A stretch of 64,000 nt of DNA from Actinoplanes lobatus (GTDB lineage Bacteria > Actinomycetota > Actinomycetes > Mycobacteriales > Micromonosporaceae). Below are positions 23,634 to 31,927 of this stretch, piece by piece. The position numbers and the translations under genes are program-made. Position 1 is the first letter of the stretch; each line of letters begins with the position of its first letter. The notes under the pieces were generated by a model. That model searched no databases, had not been told where the DNA came from, and worked only from the letters and a program-made list of their open reading frames with translations. The stretch is from assembly GCF_014205215.1 (NCBI RefSeq), contig NZ_JACHNC010000001.1, positions 5,266,501 through 5,330,500 on the forward strand, in the 5' to 3' direction.

Positions 23634-24586
23634 CCCTGCACCTGGCGATCGCGCTGGACGGCGACTCGTTCGCCGCCGACGACTGGACGACCCCGGTCAG
23701 ACAGGCGGACGAGGCACGCCTGGACTTCGTCACCTTCCAGGACAGCTTCGGCGGGCGGCGGCCCGACGCCGTCCAGGTCGCGGCCCGGGTCGCCCCGCTG
23801 ACCCGGCACGTCGGCCTGGTCCCGGTCGCCACCACCACCCACACCGAGCCGTTCCACCTGTCCACCGCGCTGGCCACCCTCGACCACGTCAGCCGGGGCC
23901 GGGCCGGATGGCAGGTGCGGGTGTCCCACGACCCGGCCGAGGCGGCCCTGCTCGGGCGGCGGGCGCCACTGGAGTTCGACGACCTGTTCGCCGAGGCCGC
24001 CGACGCGATCGAGGTGGTGCGGCGGCTCTGGGACAGCTGGGAGGACGACGCGATCATCAAGGACGTGGCCACCGGCCGGTTCATCGACCGGGAGAAGCTG
24101 CACTACATCGACTTCTCCGGGGCGTACTTCTCGGTCAAGGGGCCGTCGATCGTGCCGCGGCCGCCGCAGGGGCAGCCGGTCGTGGCGGCGCTCGCCCACG
24201 ACGAGCGGGTGTGGTCGCGCCTCGACGTGGACGTGTACTTCGTGACGCCGGCCGACGCCGACCAGGCCGCGAAGATCGTGCGGCGGCTGCCCGGTAGGAA
24301 GGTCTTCGCCGACCTGGTCGTGGGCGGCCGCACCCCCACCGACGCGGCCGTCTTCACCGGAACGACCACACAGCTGGCCGACCTCGTCGCGGCCTGGAGC
24401 GGCTCCGGGATCGCCGGCTTCCGGCTACGGCCCGGCGAGGACTACGGCGTGAGCGCCATCACCGGAGAGCTCGTGCCGGAGCTGCGGCGGCGCGGCCTGT
24501 TCACGCCGTCACCGCAACAGCGACTGCGCGAGCGGCTGGGCCTGCCCCAGGCCGTCAACCGTTACCAGGAGGTGGCCCGTGCCTAA
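23630..24586 (+). CDS. LLM class flavin-dependent monooxygenase 1
   Basis: This 318-residue luciferase-like protein has ARLDFVTFQDSFGGRRPDAVQVAARVAPLTRHVGLVPVATTTHTEPF, then LATLDHVSRGRAGWQVRVS and DAIEVVRRLWDSWEDDAII. The DHVSRGRAGW block is the family hallmark. It ends with a short region rather than the long insertion of NtaA proteins. It is probably an FMNH2-dependent monooxygenase, since no F420-specific feature is seen. ATG 23630 overlaps the ATPase stop. Its 3' end overlaps the start of the next monooxygenase gene by 8 bases, with the AGGAGG ribosome site inside this gene. Confidence 0.83.
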   Translation: MTLHLAIALDGDSFAADDWTTPVRQADEARLDFVTFQDSFGGRRPDAVQVAARVAPLTRHVGLVPVATTTHTEPFHLSTALATLDHVSRGRAGWQVRVSHDPAEAALLGRRAPLEFDDLFAEAADAIEVVRRLWDSWEDDAIIKDVATGRFIDREKLHYIDFSGAYFSVKGPSIVPRPPQGQPVVAALAHDERVWSRLDVDVYFVTPADADQAAKIVRRLPGRKVFADLVVGGRTPTDAAVFTGTTTQLADLVAAWSGSGIAGFRLRPGEDYGVSAITGELVPELRRRGLFTPSPQQRLRERLGLPQAVNRYQEVARA

Positions 24587-25847
24587 GCAGATCATCCTCG
24601 CCGCGCACTTCCCGGGCGTGAACAACACGACCGTCTGGAGCGATCCACGCGCCGGCAGCCAGATCGATTTCGACTCGTTCGAATATCTCGCCCGCACCGC
24701 CGAACGCGGGAAGTTCGACTTCTTCTTCCTGGCCGAGGGGCTGCGGCTGCGCGAGCAGCGCGGCCTCATCCACGACCTGGACGTGGTCGGCCGCCCGGAC
24801 ACCATCACGGTGCTGGCCGCCCTGGCCGCCGTCACCACCCACCTCGGCCTCGCCGGGACGCTCAACGCCACCTACCACGAGCCGTACGAGCTGGCCCGTC
24901 AGCTCGCCACCCTCGACCACCTCTCCGGTGGCCGGGCCGCGTGGAACGTGGTCACCTCGCCGGGCGCGTTCTTCGGGGAGAACTTCCGGCGCGGCGGCTT
25001 CCTCGACCACGCGGACCGCTACGTCCGCGCCGGCGAGTTCATCGAGACCGCCCGTAAGCTGTGGGACACCGACGGCGGCGAGTTCGCCGTCAAGAACAGC
25101 CAGTTCGACATCAAAGGCCGGTTCGGGGTGCCGCGCAGCCCGCAGGGCCACCCGGTCGTCCTCCAGGCCGGCGACTCCGACGGCGGCCGCGAACTGGCCG
25201 CCCGCCACGCCGACGCGATCTTCTCCCGGCACCACCAGATCGACGACGCCCGGCGGTTCTACCGCGACGTCAAGGACCGCCTCGGAAAGTACGGCCGCTC
25301 CGAGGACAGTCTGAAGATCATCCCCGGGGTGTCCTATGTGCTCGGCGACAGCGACGCCGACGCCCAGGAGAAGGCACACCACATCCGGCGGCAGCAGGTC
25401 AGCCCGCAGACCGCGATCCTGCTGCTGGAACAGCTGTGGAACACCGACCTGTCCGGCTACGACCCGGAGGGCCCGCTCCCGGAGACCGACCCGGTGCTCG
25501 ACGAGAGCGACACGATCATCAAGGGCCGCGCCGGCATGTACCCGGACCGGCTGAAAACGGCGAACGAGTGGCGGGCCCGCGCCGAGGCCAAGAACCTGTC
25601 GATCCGCGACCTGATCATCGAGGTCACCGGCCGGCAGAACTTCATCGGTACGGCGTCGCGGGTCGCCGAACAGTTCGACGAGTACGTGCAGACCGGCGCC
25701 TGCGACGGCTTCATCCTGGTCTCCCACCTCACCCCGGCCGGGCTGGACGACTTCGTGGACCAGGTGGTCCCGCTGTTGCAGGAACGGGGCGTGTTCCGGA
25801 CCGAGTATTCCGCGACCACCCTGCGGGGCAACCTGGGGCTGGCATGA
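24579..25847 (+). CDS. LLM monooxygenase 2, NtaA/SnaA/DszA (DmoA) family
   Basis: This 422-residue FMNH2-dependent monooxygenase starts KQIILAAHFPGVNNTTVWSDPRAGSQIDF and carries LARTAERGKFDFFFLAEGL, GRPDTITVLAALAAVTTHLGLAGTLNATYHEPYELARQLATLDHLSGGRAAWNVVTS. It has the long C-terminal region with YPDRLKTANEWRARAEAKNLSIRDLIIEVTGRQNFIGTASRVAEQFD. These are features of the NtaA/DszA/DmoA group, which oxidise aminopolycarboxylates, dibenzothiophene sulfone or dimethyl sulfide. A C-S or C-N cleaving role is likely. GTG 24579 follows AGGAGG. These enzymes need a flavin reductase, and none is encoded in the operon. Confidence 0.9.
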   Translation: MPKQIILAAHFPGVNNTTVWSDPRAGSQIDFDSFEYLARTAERGKFDFFFLAEGLRLREQRGLIHDLDVVGRPDTITVLAALAAVTTHLGLAGTLNATYHEPYELARQLATLDHLSGGRAAWNVVTSPGAFFGENFRRGGFLDHADRYVRAGEFIETARKLWDTDGGEFAVKNSQFDIKGRFGVPRSPQGHPVVLQAGDSDGGRELAARHADAIFSRHHQIDDARRFYRDVKDRLGKYGRSEDSLKIIPGVSYVLGDSDADAQEKAHHIRRQQVSPQTAILLLEQLWNTDLSGYDPEGPLPETDPVLDESDTIIKGRAGMYPDRLKTANEWRARAEAKNLSIRDLIIEVTGRQNFIGTASRVAEQFDEYVQTGACDGFILVSHLTPAGLDDFVDQVVPLLQERGVFRTEYSATTLRGNLGLA

Positions 25848-26857
25848 GGTTCCTGCTGCTCAGCCTGATCACGTACATCGACCGGTCCAAGACCATCGAA
25901 CAGCGGCTGCGCGAGGTGGTCGACACCGCGGTCCTCGGCGAGGAGCTGGGCTTCGACGGGTTCGCGGTGGGCGAACGCCACGAACGGCCCTTCCTGTCCT
26001 CGTCACCGCCGGTCGTGCTCAGTCACATCGCCGCGCGGACCAGCCGGATCCGGCTGTGGACCGGGGTCACCACGCTGAGCCTGCTCGACCCGGTCCGCGC
26101 CTTCGAGGACTACGCCACCCTCGACAACCTGTCCGGCGGCCGCCTCGAACTGATCATCGGCAAGGGCAACGGCGCCGCACAGGCCCAGCTGTTCCACGTG
26201 ACCGTCGACGACCAGTGGGACCGGCTGCGGGAGAGCTACGACCTGTTCCGCCGCCTCTGGCGGGAGGAGAAGGTCACCTGGGAGGGCAGGTACCGTCCGT
26301 CGCTCACCGACGCCGAGACCTGGCCGCGGCCGCTGCAGCAGCCGATCACCGTCTGGCACGGCAGCGCCACCAGCAAGGCGTCGGTGGAACTCGCCGCCCG
26401 ATACGGTGACCCGCTCTTCTCCGCCAACGTCACCAACCCGATCGAGCCGTACGCTGAACTGATCGACCACTACCGGGAGAGGTGGGCATTCCACGGCCAT
26501 GACCCGGCGACGATCCGGATCGGGGCGGGCAGTGCCGGCTTCTACGCGGCCCGCACCTCACAGGAGGCCCTCGACGCCTACCGGCCCGTCTATCAGCAGC
26601 GGCTGGACGCCTTCCGCAAGGTCGGTGTGAAACCGGTCTTCCCCACTTTGGAGGACGCCGTCGAGCGCAGCTCCATCCTGGTCGGCAGCCCGCAGCAGAT
26701 CATCGACAAGGTGCACCGCTACCACGAACGGTTCGGGCACGAGGTCACCCACCTCAGCGCCGACACCGAAGGGCTCACCGAGAAACAGAACCGGGCCAGC
26801 CTGGAACTCTTCGCCTCCGACATCGCCCCCGTGTTACGCCAGCTGAAAGGGCGGTAG
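25844..26857 (+). CDS. LLM class flavin-dependent monooxygenase 3
   Basis: This 337-residue luciferase-like protein starts MRFLLLSLITYIDRSKTIEQRLREVVDTAVLGEELGFDGFAVGERHE. It has SRIRLWTGVTTLSLLDPVRAFEDYATLDNLSGGRLELIIGKGNG and FRRLWREEKVTWEGRYRP. The C-terminal SSILVGSPQQIIDKVHRYHERFGHEVTHLSAD is the usual flux-control segment. ATG 25844 overlaps the stop of monooxygenase 2 (ATGA). It differs clearly from the other three monooxygenases here, so each may act on a different substrate or step. Confidence 0.85.
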   Translation: MRFLLLSLITYIDRSKTIEQRLREVVDTAVLGEELGFDGFAVGERHERPFLSSSPPVVLSHIAARTSRIRLWTGVTTLSLLDPVRAFEDYATLDNLSGGRLELIIGKGNGAAQAQLFHVTVDDQWDRLRESYDLFRRLWREEKVTWEGRYRPSLTDAETWPRPLQQPITVWHGSATSKASVELAARYGDPLFSANVTNPIEPYAELIDHYRERWAFHGHDPATIRIGAGSAGFYAARTSQEALDAYRPVYQQRLDAFRKVGVKPVFPTLEDAVERSSILVGSPQQIIDKVHRYHERFGHEVTHLSADTEGLTEKQNRASLELFASDIAPVLRQLKGR

Positions 26858-26859
26858 CC

Positions 26860-27978
26860 ATGCCCGTACCCCTCTCGATCCTCGATCTGGCGCCGCTGGT
26901 CTCCGGCGGTGACGTGACCGACGCGCTGCGCCGAACGCTCGATCTGGCCCGAAGGGCCGAGCAGTTCGGCTACCACCGCTACTGGGTGGCCGAACACCAC
27001 TTCACCCCCGGCGTGGCCAGTTCCCAGCCGGCGCTGCTGCTCGGCCAGATCGCCGCGGTCACCGACCGCATCCGGCTCGGCTCCGGCGCCGTGCAGACCG
27101 GCTTCCAGACCGCGCTGTCCATCGTGGAGCAGTTCGGGCTGCTCGACGCGCTGCACCCGGGCCGCTTCGACCTGGGCCTGGGCCGCTCCGGGCAGGCCAA
27201 GAAGGAGGCGCTGCGCCTTCGCGCCGAGGAGAAGCCGCAGCAGGAGGAGCGGGTCGTCGACGGGCTGCTCATCCCGAAGCCGTTCTCCTGGGCGCCGATC
27301 TTCGCGTCCAAGCGGACCGCCTTCGCCAGCGGCTTCCTCTACCAGCCCGGCGCCGAACCGCTCGGCCTCACCGAGATCCTCGACCAGATCGACGCGCTGC
27401 TGGCCGGGCCGGTCACCGACGACGAGGGCAACGAGGTGGTCGCCGTCCCCGGCGCCGGCGCCGACCTGGAGGTGTGGCTGCTCGGCAGCAGCGGCGGCGA
27501 GTCGGCCCGTACGGCCGGGGCCCGCGGTCTGCCGTTCGCCGCGAACTACCACGTGGCCCCGGCCAAGGTCCTGGAGGCGGCCGAGGCCTACCGGGAGTCG
27601 TTCGTGCCGACCGCGGCGCGGCCCCGGCCGCACCTGATGGTCTCCGCCGACGTGCTGGTGGCCGAGGACGACGAGACCGCCCGGCGTCTCGCGCGGCCCT
27701 TCGCGGTCTGGGTGCACAGCATCCGGACGGGCCTCGGCGCCGTCCCGTTCCCGAGCATCGAGGAAGCTTCCCTCTTCGAGTGGACCGACCAGGACCGGGC
27801 GCTGGTCGCCGACCGGGTGACCACCCAGTTCGTCGGCTCGCCCCAGACGGTCGCCGAACGGCTGGAGACCCTGCGGCGGGTGACCGGCGCCGACGAGCTG
27901 CTGGTCACCACGATCGCCCACGACCACGCCGACCGGGTCCGCTCCTACGAGCTGCTCGCCAAGGAGTGGTCGGCCTAG
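26860..27978 (+). CDS. LLM class flavin-dependent monooxygenase 4 (MsnO8-like)
   Basis: This 372-residue protein starts MPVPLSILDLAPLVSGGDVTDALRRTLDLARRAEQFGYHRYWVAEHHFTPGVASSQPALLLGQ. It resembles the short LLM group annotated as MsnO8 or alkanal-monooxygenase-like. It continues RIRLGSGAVQTGFQTALSIVEQFGLLDALHPGRFDLGLGRS and ends FVGSPQTVAERLETLRRVTGADELLVTTIAHDHADRVRSYELLA. ATG 26860 is two bases after the preceding stop. It is the last gene of the operon and converges with the SUFU-domain gene with a 4-base overlap. Substrate unknown. Confidence 0.86.
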   Translation: MPVPLSILDLAPLVSGGDVTDALRRTLDLARRAEQFGYHRYWVAEHHFTPGVASSQPALLLGQIAAVTDRIRLGSGAVQTGFQTALSIVEQFGLLDALHPGRFDLGLGRSGQAKKEALRLRAEEKPQQEERVVDGLLIPKPFSWAPIFASKRTAFASGFLYQPGAEPLGLTEILDQIDALLAGPVTDDEGNEVVAVPGAGADLEVWLLGSSGGESARTAGARGLPFAANYHVAPAKVLEAAEAYRESFVPTAARPRPHLMVSADVLVAEDDETARRLARPFAVWVHSIRTGLGAVPFPSIEEASLFEWTDQDRALVADRVTTQFVGSPQTVAERLETLRRVTGADELLVTTIAHDHADRVRSYELLAKEWSA

Positions 27979-28958
27979 ACCTCGATGATCACGCCGGTGG
28001 CGCCGGGCAGCGGGCGGCTGCCGGGCGTCAGCGCGGCCGGCAGAGCGGCGGCGGCCTCGGGCGGGAGATCCAGTTCGAGGACGCCGTCGCCCGGCCGGCG
28101 CACGGCGAACACATCGGCCGGGTTCAGGAAGATCCGCTGGCCGCCGTCGCCCTCCAGCAGCATCGGGCGGCCGTGCGGCAGGCGGGACGGGATGGCCCGC
28201 GCCAGCATCGGCGTGGTGATCTCCTGGAACCGCAGCCGGATCCGGTCGTCCTCGTCCGACCAGCCGCAACCGGCGACCATCAGCACGCCGGTCGACGAGC
28301 CGTCGCGCTGCCGGCCGGCCTCGATCGTGGCCCGCGCCTCCGGGTCGCCGGTGACCGACGGCCGGTCCAGGTCGGTGACCAGCAGCGGCAGCCGTTCGCC
28401 CAGCAGATCCAGCAGGCCCTGGCTGTTCCAGTGCAGGACCGCCTCGTACTCGCCGGTGGTCAGGCCGACGACCTGGACGAACTGGAGGCGGCCGTGGGGG
28501 GTGTCGATGGCGCCCAGTTCCGGGTCCTCGGCGAAGGCCAGAGCGGTCAGGTCGGTCTCGTAGTCCTGCCGGAGCGGGCCGTTGGCGTTCATGTGGTGGC
28601 CGGGCTCGAACCAGTTGCCGCTGGAGAACACGTACCGGGCCAGGTTCTGCAGCAGGTTCGCCGCCCACATCGGCGGCTCGGTCTCCCCGGCGGCGCGGGC
28701 CACCCGGAAGGTGAACTCGAAACCCCAGCCGGAATCCTCGGTCGGTTCGGCGTCGTCGTCGCGGGCGTACAGGTCGCTCATGCCGTAGCTGACCAGGTGC
28801 CAGTGGTCCTCCCGCGGGTAGAAGCTGACACCGTCGAGCGGGTCCGGGCCGCCCAGCGCGAACTTGATCAGCGTGCCGAAGTGCTGCGGCTCGACGCCGG
28901 GGTAGAACGTCTCGAGGCGGGCGTCGATGGCATCCCAGCCGGGCGCGTCGGAGGTCAC
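27975..28958 (-). CDS. Suppressor of fused (SUFU) domain protein
   Basis: This 327-residue protein has an N-terminal SUFU domain (about 1-180). It begins WDAIDARLETFYPGVEPQHFGTLIKFALGGPDPLDGVSFY and continues WHLVSYGMSDLYARDDDAEPTEDSGWGFEFTFRVAR, WAANLLQNLARYVFSSGNWFEPGHHM and LQFVQVVGLTTGEYEAVLHW. Bacterial SUFU proteins are frequent in polymorphic-toxin or immunity settings and as standalone proteins, but their role is mostly unknown. The C-terminal 140 residues form an unrecognised acidic region. GTG 28958 is the start. No toxin gene adjoins it. Confidence 0.85.
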   Translation of the reverse strand: MTSDAPGWDAIDARLETFYPGVEPQHFGTLIKFALGGPDPLDGVSFYPREDHWHLVSYGMSDLYARDDDAEPTEDSGWGFEFTFRVARAAGETEPPMWAANLLQNLARYVFSSGNWFEPGHHMNANGPLRQDYETDLTALAFAEDPELGAIDTPHGRLQFVQVVGLTTGEYEAVLHWNSQGLLDLLGERLPLLVTDLDRPSVTGDPEARATIEAGRQRDGSSTGVLMVAGCGWSDEDDRIRLRFQEITTPMLARAIPSRLPHGRPMLLEGDGGQRIFLNPADVFAVRRPGDGVLELDLPPEAAAALPAALTPGSRPLPGATGVIIEV

Positions 28959-29037
28959 CGCTGGATGAGATCACATCGAGGGCTGGCCGGTACCGGCGGG
29001 ACCTGCGAGGATGCGGGCCTGATCATCAGGAGGACCG

Positions 29038-30036
29038 ATGGCTCGCCGCAACATCAGCCCGCTCCGCTGGACGCCGCCCGCGCTCGACGACCCGGGACCC
29101 ACCGGACAGCTGCGCGTCGCCCGGCGGCTGGCCACCGGCGGCAGCGGCCCCGAGGACGTGGTGTTCGACGCCGACGGCCGGGTGGTCTGCGGGACCGGCG
29201 ACGGGCGGATCGTGCGGCTCGACCCGGTCACCGGGGAGAGCACGGTGCTGGCCGACACCGGTGGGCGGCCGCTCGGGCTGCACGCGCGCGCCGACGGCAC
29301 GGTCCTGGTCTGTGACCACGACCTCGGGCTGCTCGAGGTGGGCGCGGACGGGTCGGTGACGGTGCTGGTGGACACGGTCGACGGTGCGCCGCTCACCTTC
29401 GCCAGCAACGTGGTGGAGAGCACCGACGGGACGATCTACTTCACCTCGTCGACCAGCCGGTGGAACCTCGACGACCATCTCGGTGACCTGTTCGAGCACT
29501 CCTGCACCGGGCGGCTGCTGCGGCGCGACCCGGACGGGACCGTCACCACCCTCGTCAGCGGGCTGAAATTCGCCAACGGGCTGGTGCTCGCGCCCGACGA
29601 GTCGCATCTGCTGGTCGCCGAGACGACCGGCTACCGGGTGCGGCGGCACTGGCTGGCCGGGCCGCGCGCCGGGGAGTCGGAGATCCTGGTGGAGAACCTG
29701 GCCGGGTTCCCGGACAACATGTTCCTCGGCAGCGACGGACTGCTCTGGATCGGGATCGCGGCGCCCCGCAACGCGCTGCTGGACCGGCTGCTGCCACTGC
29801 CGGGCCTCCTGCGGCTGCTGGTGTGGAACCTGCCCGAGGCGGTGCGGCCCAAGGCCGTACCGATCGCCTGGGTCATGGCCTTTGACCTCGACGGCCGTCG
29901 CGTCCACGATCTGCGGATCGCCGACGGGTCCTACGGTTTCGTGACCTCGGTGGCCGAACGCGACGGGACGATCGCGCTCGGTAGTCTCACCGAGTCGGAC
30001 GTGGCAGTCCTGCATCCGGTGGCGCCCGTGCACTAG
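29038..30036 (+). CDS. SMP-30/strictosidine-synthase-like beta-propeller hydrolase
   Basis: This 332-residue six-bladed propeller has SGPEDVVFDADGRVVCGTGDGRIVRLDP, TGGRPLGLHARADGTVLVCDHDLGLLEV, the FASNVVESTDGTIYFTSSTSRW blade and GLKFANGLVLAPDESHLLVAETTGYRVRRHWLAG. The last is the hallmark of strictosidine-synthase-like and APMAP-type proteins. Calcium-dependent lactonase or esterase activity is common in this group; true strictosidine synthesis is not expected in bacteria. ATG 29038 has a perfect AGGAGG ribosome site. No signal peptide is seen, so it is likely cytoplasmic. Confidence 0.87.
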   Translation: MARRNISPLRWTPPALDDPGPTGQLRVARRLATGGSGPEDVVFDADGRVVCGTGDGRIVRLDPVTGESTVLADTGGRPLGLHARADGTVLVCDHDLGLLEVGADGSVTVLVDTVDGAPLTFASNVVESTDGTIYFTSSTSRWNLDDHLGDLFEHSCTGRLLRRDPDGTVTTLVSGLKFANGLVLAPDESHLLVAETTGYRVRRHWLAGPRAGESEILVENLAGFPDNMFLGSDGLLWIGIAAPRNALLDRLLPLPGLLRLLVWNLPEAVRPKAVPIAWVMAFDLDGRRVHDLRIADGSYGFVTSVAERDGTIALGSLTESDVAVLHPVAPVH

Positions 30037-30046
30037 GGTCGCCGAA

Positions 30047-30583
30047 ATGTGGTTGACCACCCTGGTGCGCAGACACCATGAAGCGGTGAAGTTCCTGTTG
30101 GTCGGGGGCATCTGCTTCGTCACGACGACCGTCATCAATTACGCGCTGAAGCTGACCGTGCTGCACGACAAGCCGGTCACCGCGCTGGCGGTCGCGACGA
30201 TCATCGCCACCGTCCTGTCCTATGTGCTCAACCGCGAATGGTCCTTCCGCACGCGGGGCGGCCGGGAACGCCACCACGAGGCGGCGCTGTTCTTCTCGGT
30301 CAGCGCCATCGGCATCGCCCTCAACTCGCTGCCGCTGGCCGTCTCCCGGTACGTGCTGATGCTGCACGTGCCGGAGGTCAGCCGCCCGGTCCAGGAGGTC
30401 GCCGACTTCGTCTCCGGCATCGTGATCGGCACGCTGATCGCGATGTGCTTCCGGTTGTGGGCGTTCAAACGGTTCGTCTTCCCGCAGTCCGACGTACGGC
30501 CGAGCGCCCGTGTGCCGCGCGCCCGCAAGGGCCCGCGCAGCAGCGTGGTGCGTCACGACTCCGAGGTCCGTGAGGCCGGCTGA
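30047..30583 (+). CDS. GtrA family membrane protein
   Basis: This 178-residue protein has four membrane helices in the GtrA arrangement. It shows EAVKFLLVGGICFVTTTVINYALKLTVL, LAVATIIATVLSYVLNREWSFRTRGG, an ALFFSVSAIGIALNSLPLAVSRYVL helix and DFVSGIVIGTLIAMCFRLWAFKRFVF. The NREWSF and FRLWAFKRFVF motifs are conserved. GtrA proteins take part in moving lipid-linked sugars across the membrane during polysaccharide glycosylation. A basic cytoplasmic tail follows. It lies 10 bases after the propeller gene and upstream of a VanZ gene, so envelope modification is a possible shared theme. Confidence 0.9.
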   Translation: MWLTTLVRRHHEAVKFLLVGGICFVTTTVINYALKLTVLHDKPVTALAVATIIATVLSYVLNREWSFRTRGGRERHHEAALFFSVSAIGIALNSLPLAVSRYVLMLHVPEVSRPVQEVADFVSGIVIGTLIAMCFRLWAFKRFVFPQSDVRPSARVPRARKGPRSSVVRHDSEVREAG

Positions 30584-30641
30584 CGTGTATCGCGGGCGTA
30601 TCGAGAACCGCATACGCCACCGCAACGGCGCTACGGCTTGA

Positions 30642-31277
30642 ATGGCCCGCATGAACCGAAGGATCGTGCTCCTCGTGCCGGCGCTGCTGGGCGTCCTCTA
30701 CGTCCTCTACGTCATCCGCCGGCCGCTGTTGATGTCCGCTCCGCGCTGCCTGACCGGACACTGGCACGGTTGCTACGACACCGAGAACGGCGTCGTGCTG
30801 ATGACGCTGGTGGGGCTGCCGTTGGCCCTGGCCGTGGCGTGGGCTCTGGCCCGCTCCCGGGGTTGGCGCCGGTCGCTCGCCGAGGTGGGCATGGTCTACG
30901 GGACGGTGCCGATGGTGTGGCTGACCCTGATGCCGGGGGCCGGCGCCGGTGCCGTCGAGGGGCGGGTCAGCCTCGTCCCGCTGCGGGACCTGGTCACGAT
31001 GGGGCCGCTCGGGATCGGCGGCAACCTGCTGATCTTCGCGGCGCTGGGGTTCTTCGCCCCGATGCGGTTCGCGGCGCTGGCGACCGTGCCGCGGATCCTG
31101 GCGCTCGGCGCCGGCTGCTCGATCGTCGTCGAGATCCTGCAGTACGTCCTGCGCCTGGACCGGGTGTCGTCGGTCGACGACGTGCTGGTCAACGCGGCCG
31201 GCGCGGTGCTGGCGGGACTGGTGTCCCGCCGTTGGTGGGCGGTCGCCGAGTCTAGGGTCGAAGTATGCGTGTCTTGA
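30642..31277 (+). CDS. VanZ family membrane protein
   Basis: This 211-residue protein has about five helices and the VanZ core. This is VSLVPLRDLVTMGPLGIGGNLLIFAALGFFAPMRF followed by ILALGAGCSIVVEILQYVLRLDRVSSVDDVLVNAAGAVLAGLV. The Asn of GGNLL, the Glu of VEILQ and the DDVLVN segment are conserved family positions. VanZ-like proteins can confer low-level teicoplanin resistance or take part in envelope handling. ATG 30642 or ATG 30651 may start. The stop overlaps the start of the response-regulator gene by 13 bases, so it is probably cotranscribed with the two-component system. Confidence 0.85.
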   Translation: MARMNRRIVLLVPALLGVLYVLYVIRRPLLMSAPRCLTGHWHGCYDTENGVVLMTLVGLPLALAVAWALARSRGWRRSLAEVGMVYGTVPMVWLTLMPGAGAGAVEGRVSLVPLRDLVTMGPLGIGGNLLIFAALGFFAPMRFAALATVPRILALGAGCSIVVEILQYVLRLDRVSSVDDVLVNAAGAVLAGLVSRRWWAVAESRVEVCVS

Positions 31278-31927
31278 TCGTGGAGGACGAGCCGTACCTG
31301 GCCGAGGCGGTCCGGGACGGCCTGCGGCTGGAGGCGATCGCCGCCGACATCGCCGGGGACGGTGACACCGCCCTGGAGCTGCTCAGCGTCAACTCGTACG
31401 ACCTGGCGGTCCTCGACCGGGACATCCCCGGCCCGTCCGGCGACGAGGTGGCCCGGCGGATCGTCGCCTCCGGCAGCGGCCTGCCGATCCTCATGCTGAC
31501 CGCCGCCGACCGTATCGACGACAAGGCCTCCGGGTTCGAGCTGGGCGCCGACGACTACCTGACCAAACCGTTCGAGCTGCGCGAGCTGGTGCTGCGGCTG
31601 CGGGCGCTGGACCGCCGCCGCGGGCACGCCCGGCCCCCGGTCCTCCAGATCGCCGGCCTGCGGCTCGACCCGTTCCGCCGGGAGGTCTTCCGCGACGGCC
31701 GCTACGTGGCGCTCACCCGCAAGCAGTTCGCCGTCCTGGAGGTGCTGGTCGCCGCCGAGGGTGGCATCGTCAGCGCCGAGGACCTGCTGGAACGCGCCTG
31801 GGACGAGAACACCAACCCGCTCACCAACGCGGTCCGCATCACCGTGTCGGCGCTGCGCAAACGGCTCGGCGAACCGTGGCTCATCGCCACCGTGCCGGGC
31901 GTCGGCTACCGGATCGGGGATGCGTAG
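31265..31927 (+). CDS. OmpR/PhoB-type response regulator
   Basis: This 220-residue regulator has a receiver domain (MRVLIVEDEPYLAEAVRDGL; phospho-acceptor Asp in YDLAVLDRDIPG, about residue 45-50; switch Thr in LMLTAADR; Lys in DYLTKPFE). A winged-helix domain follows (VALTRKQFAVLEVLVAAEGGIVSAEDLLERAWDENTNPLTNAVRITVSALRKRLGEP...VGYRIG). Both domains are complete. It overlaps the upstream VanZ gene by 13 bases. Its stop is overlapped by the ATG of the histidine kinase gene, so the pair is translationally coupled. Targets are unknown. Confidence 0.93.
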   Translation: MRVLIVEDEPYLAEAVRDGLRLEAIAADIAGDGDTALELLSVNSYDLAVLDRDIPGPSGDEVARRIVASGSGLPILMLTAADRIDDKASGFELGADDYLTKPFELRELVLRLRALDRRRGHARPPVLQIAGLRLDPFRREVFRDGRYVALTRKQFAVLEVLVAAEGGIVSAEDLLERAWDENTNPLTNAVRITVSALRKRLGEPWLIATVPGVGYRIGDA

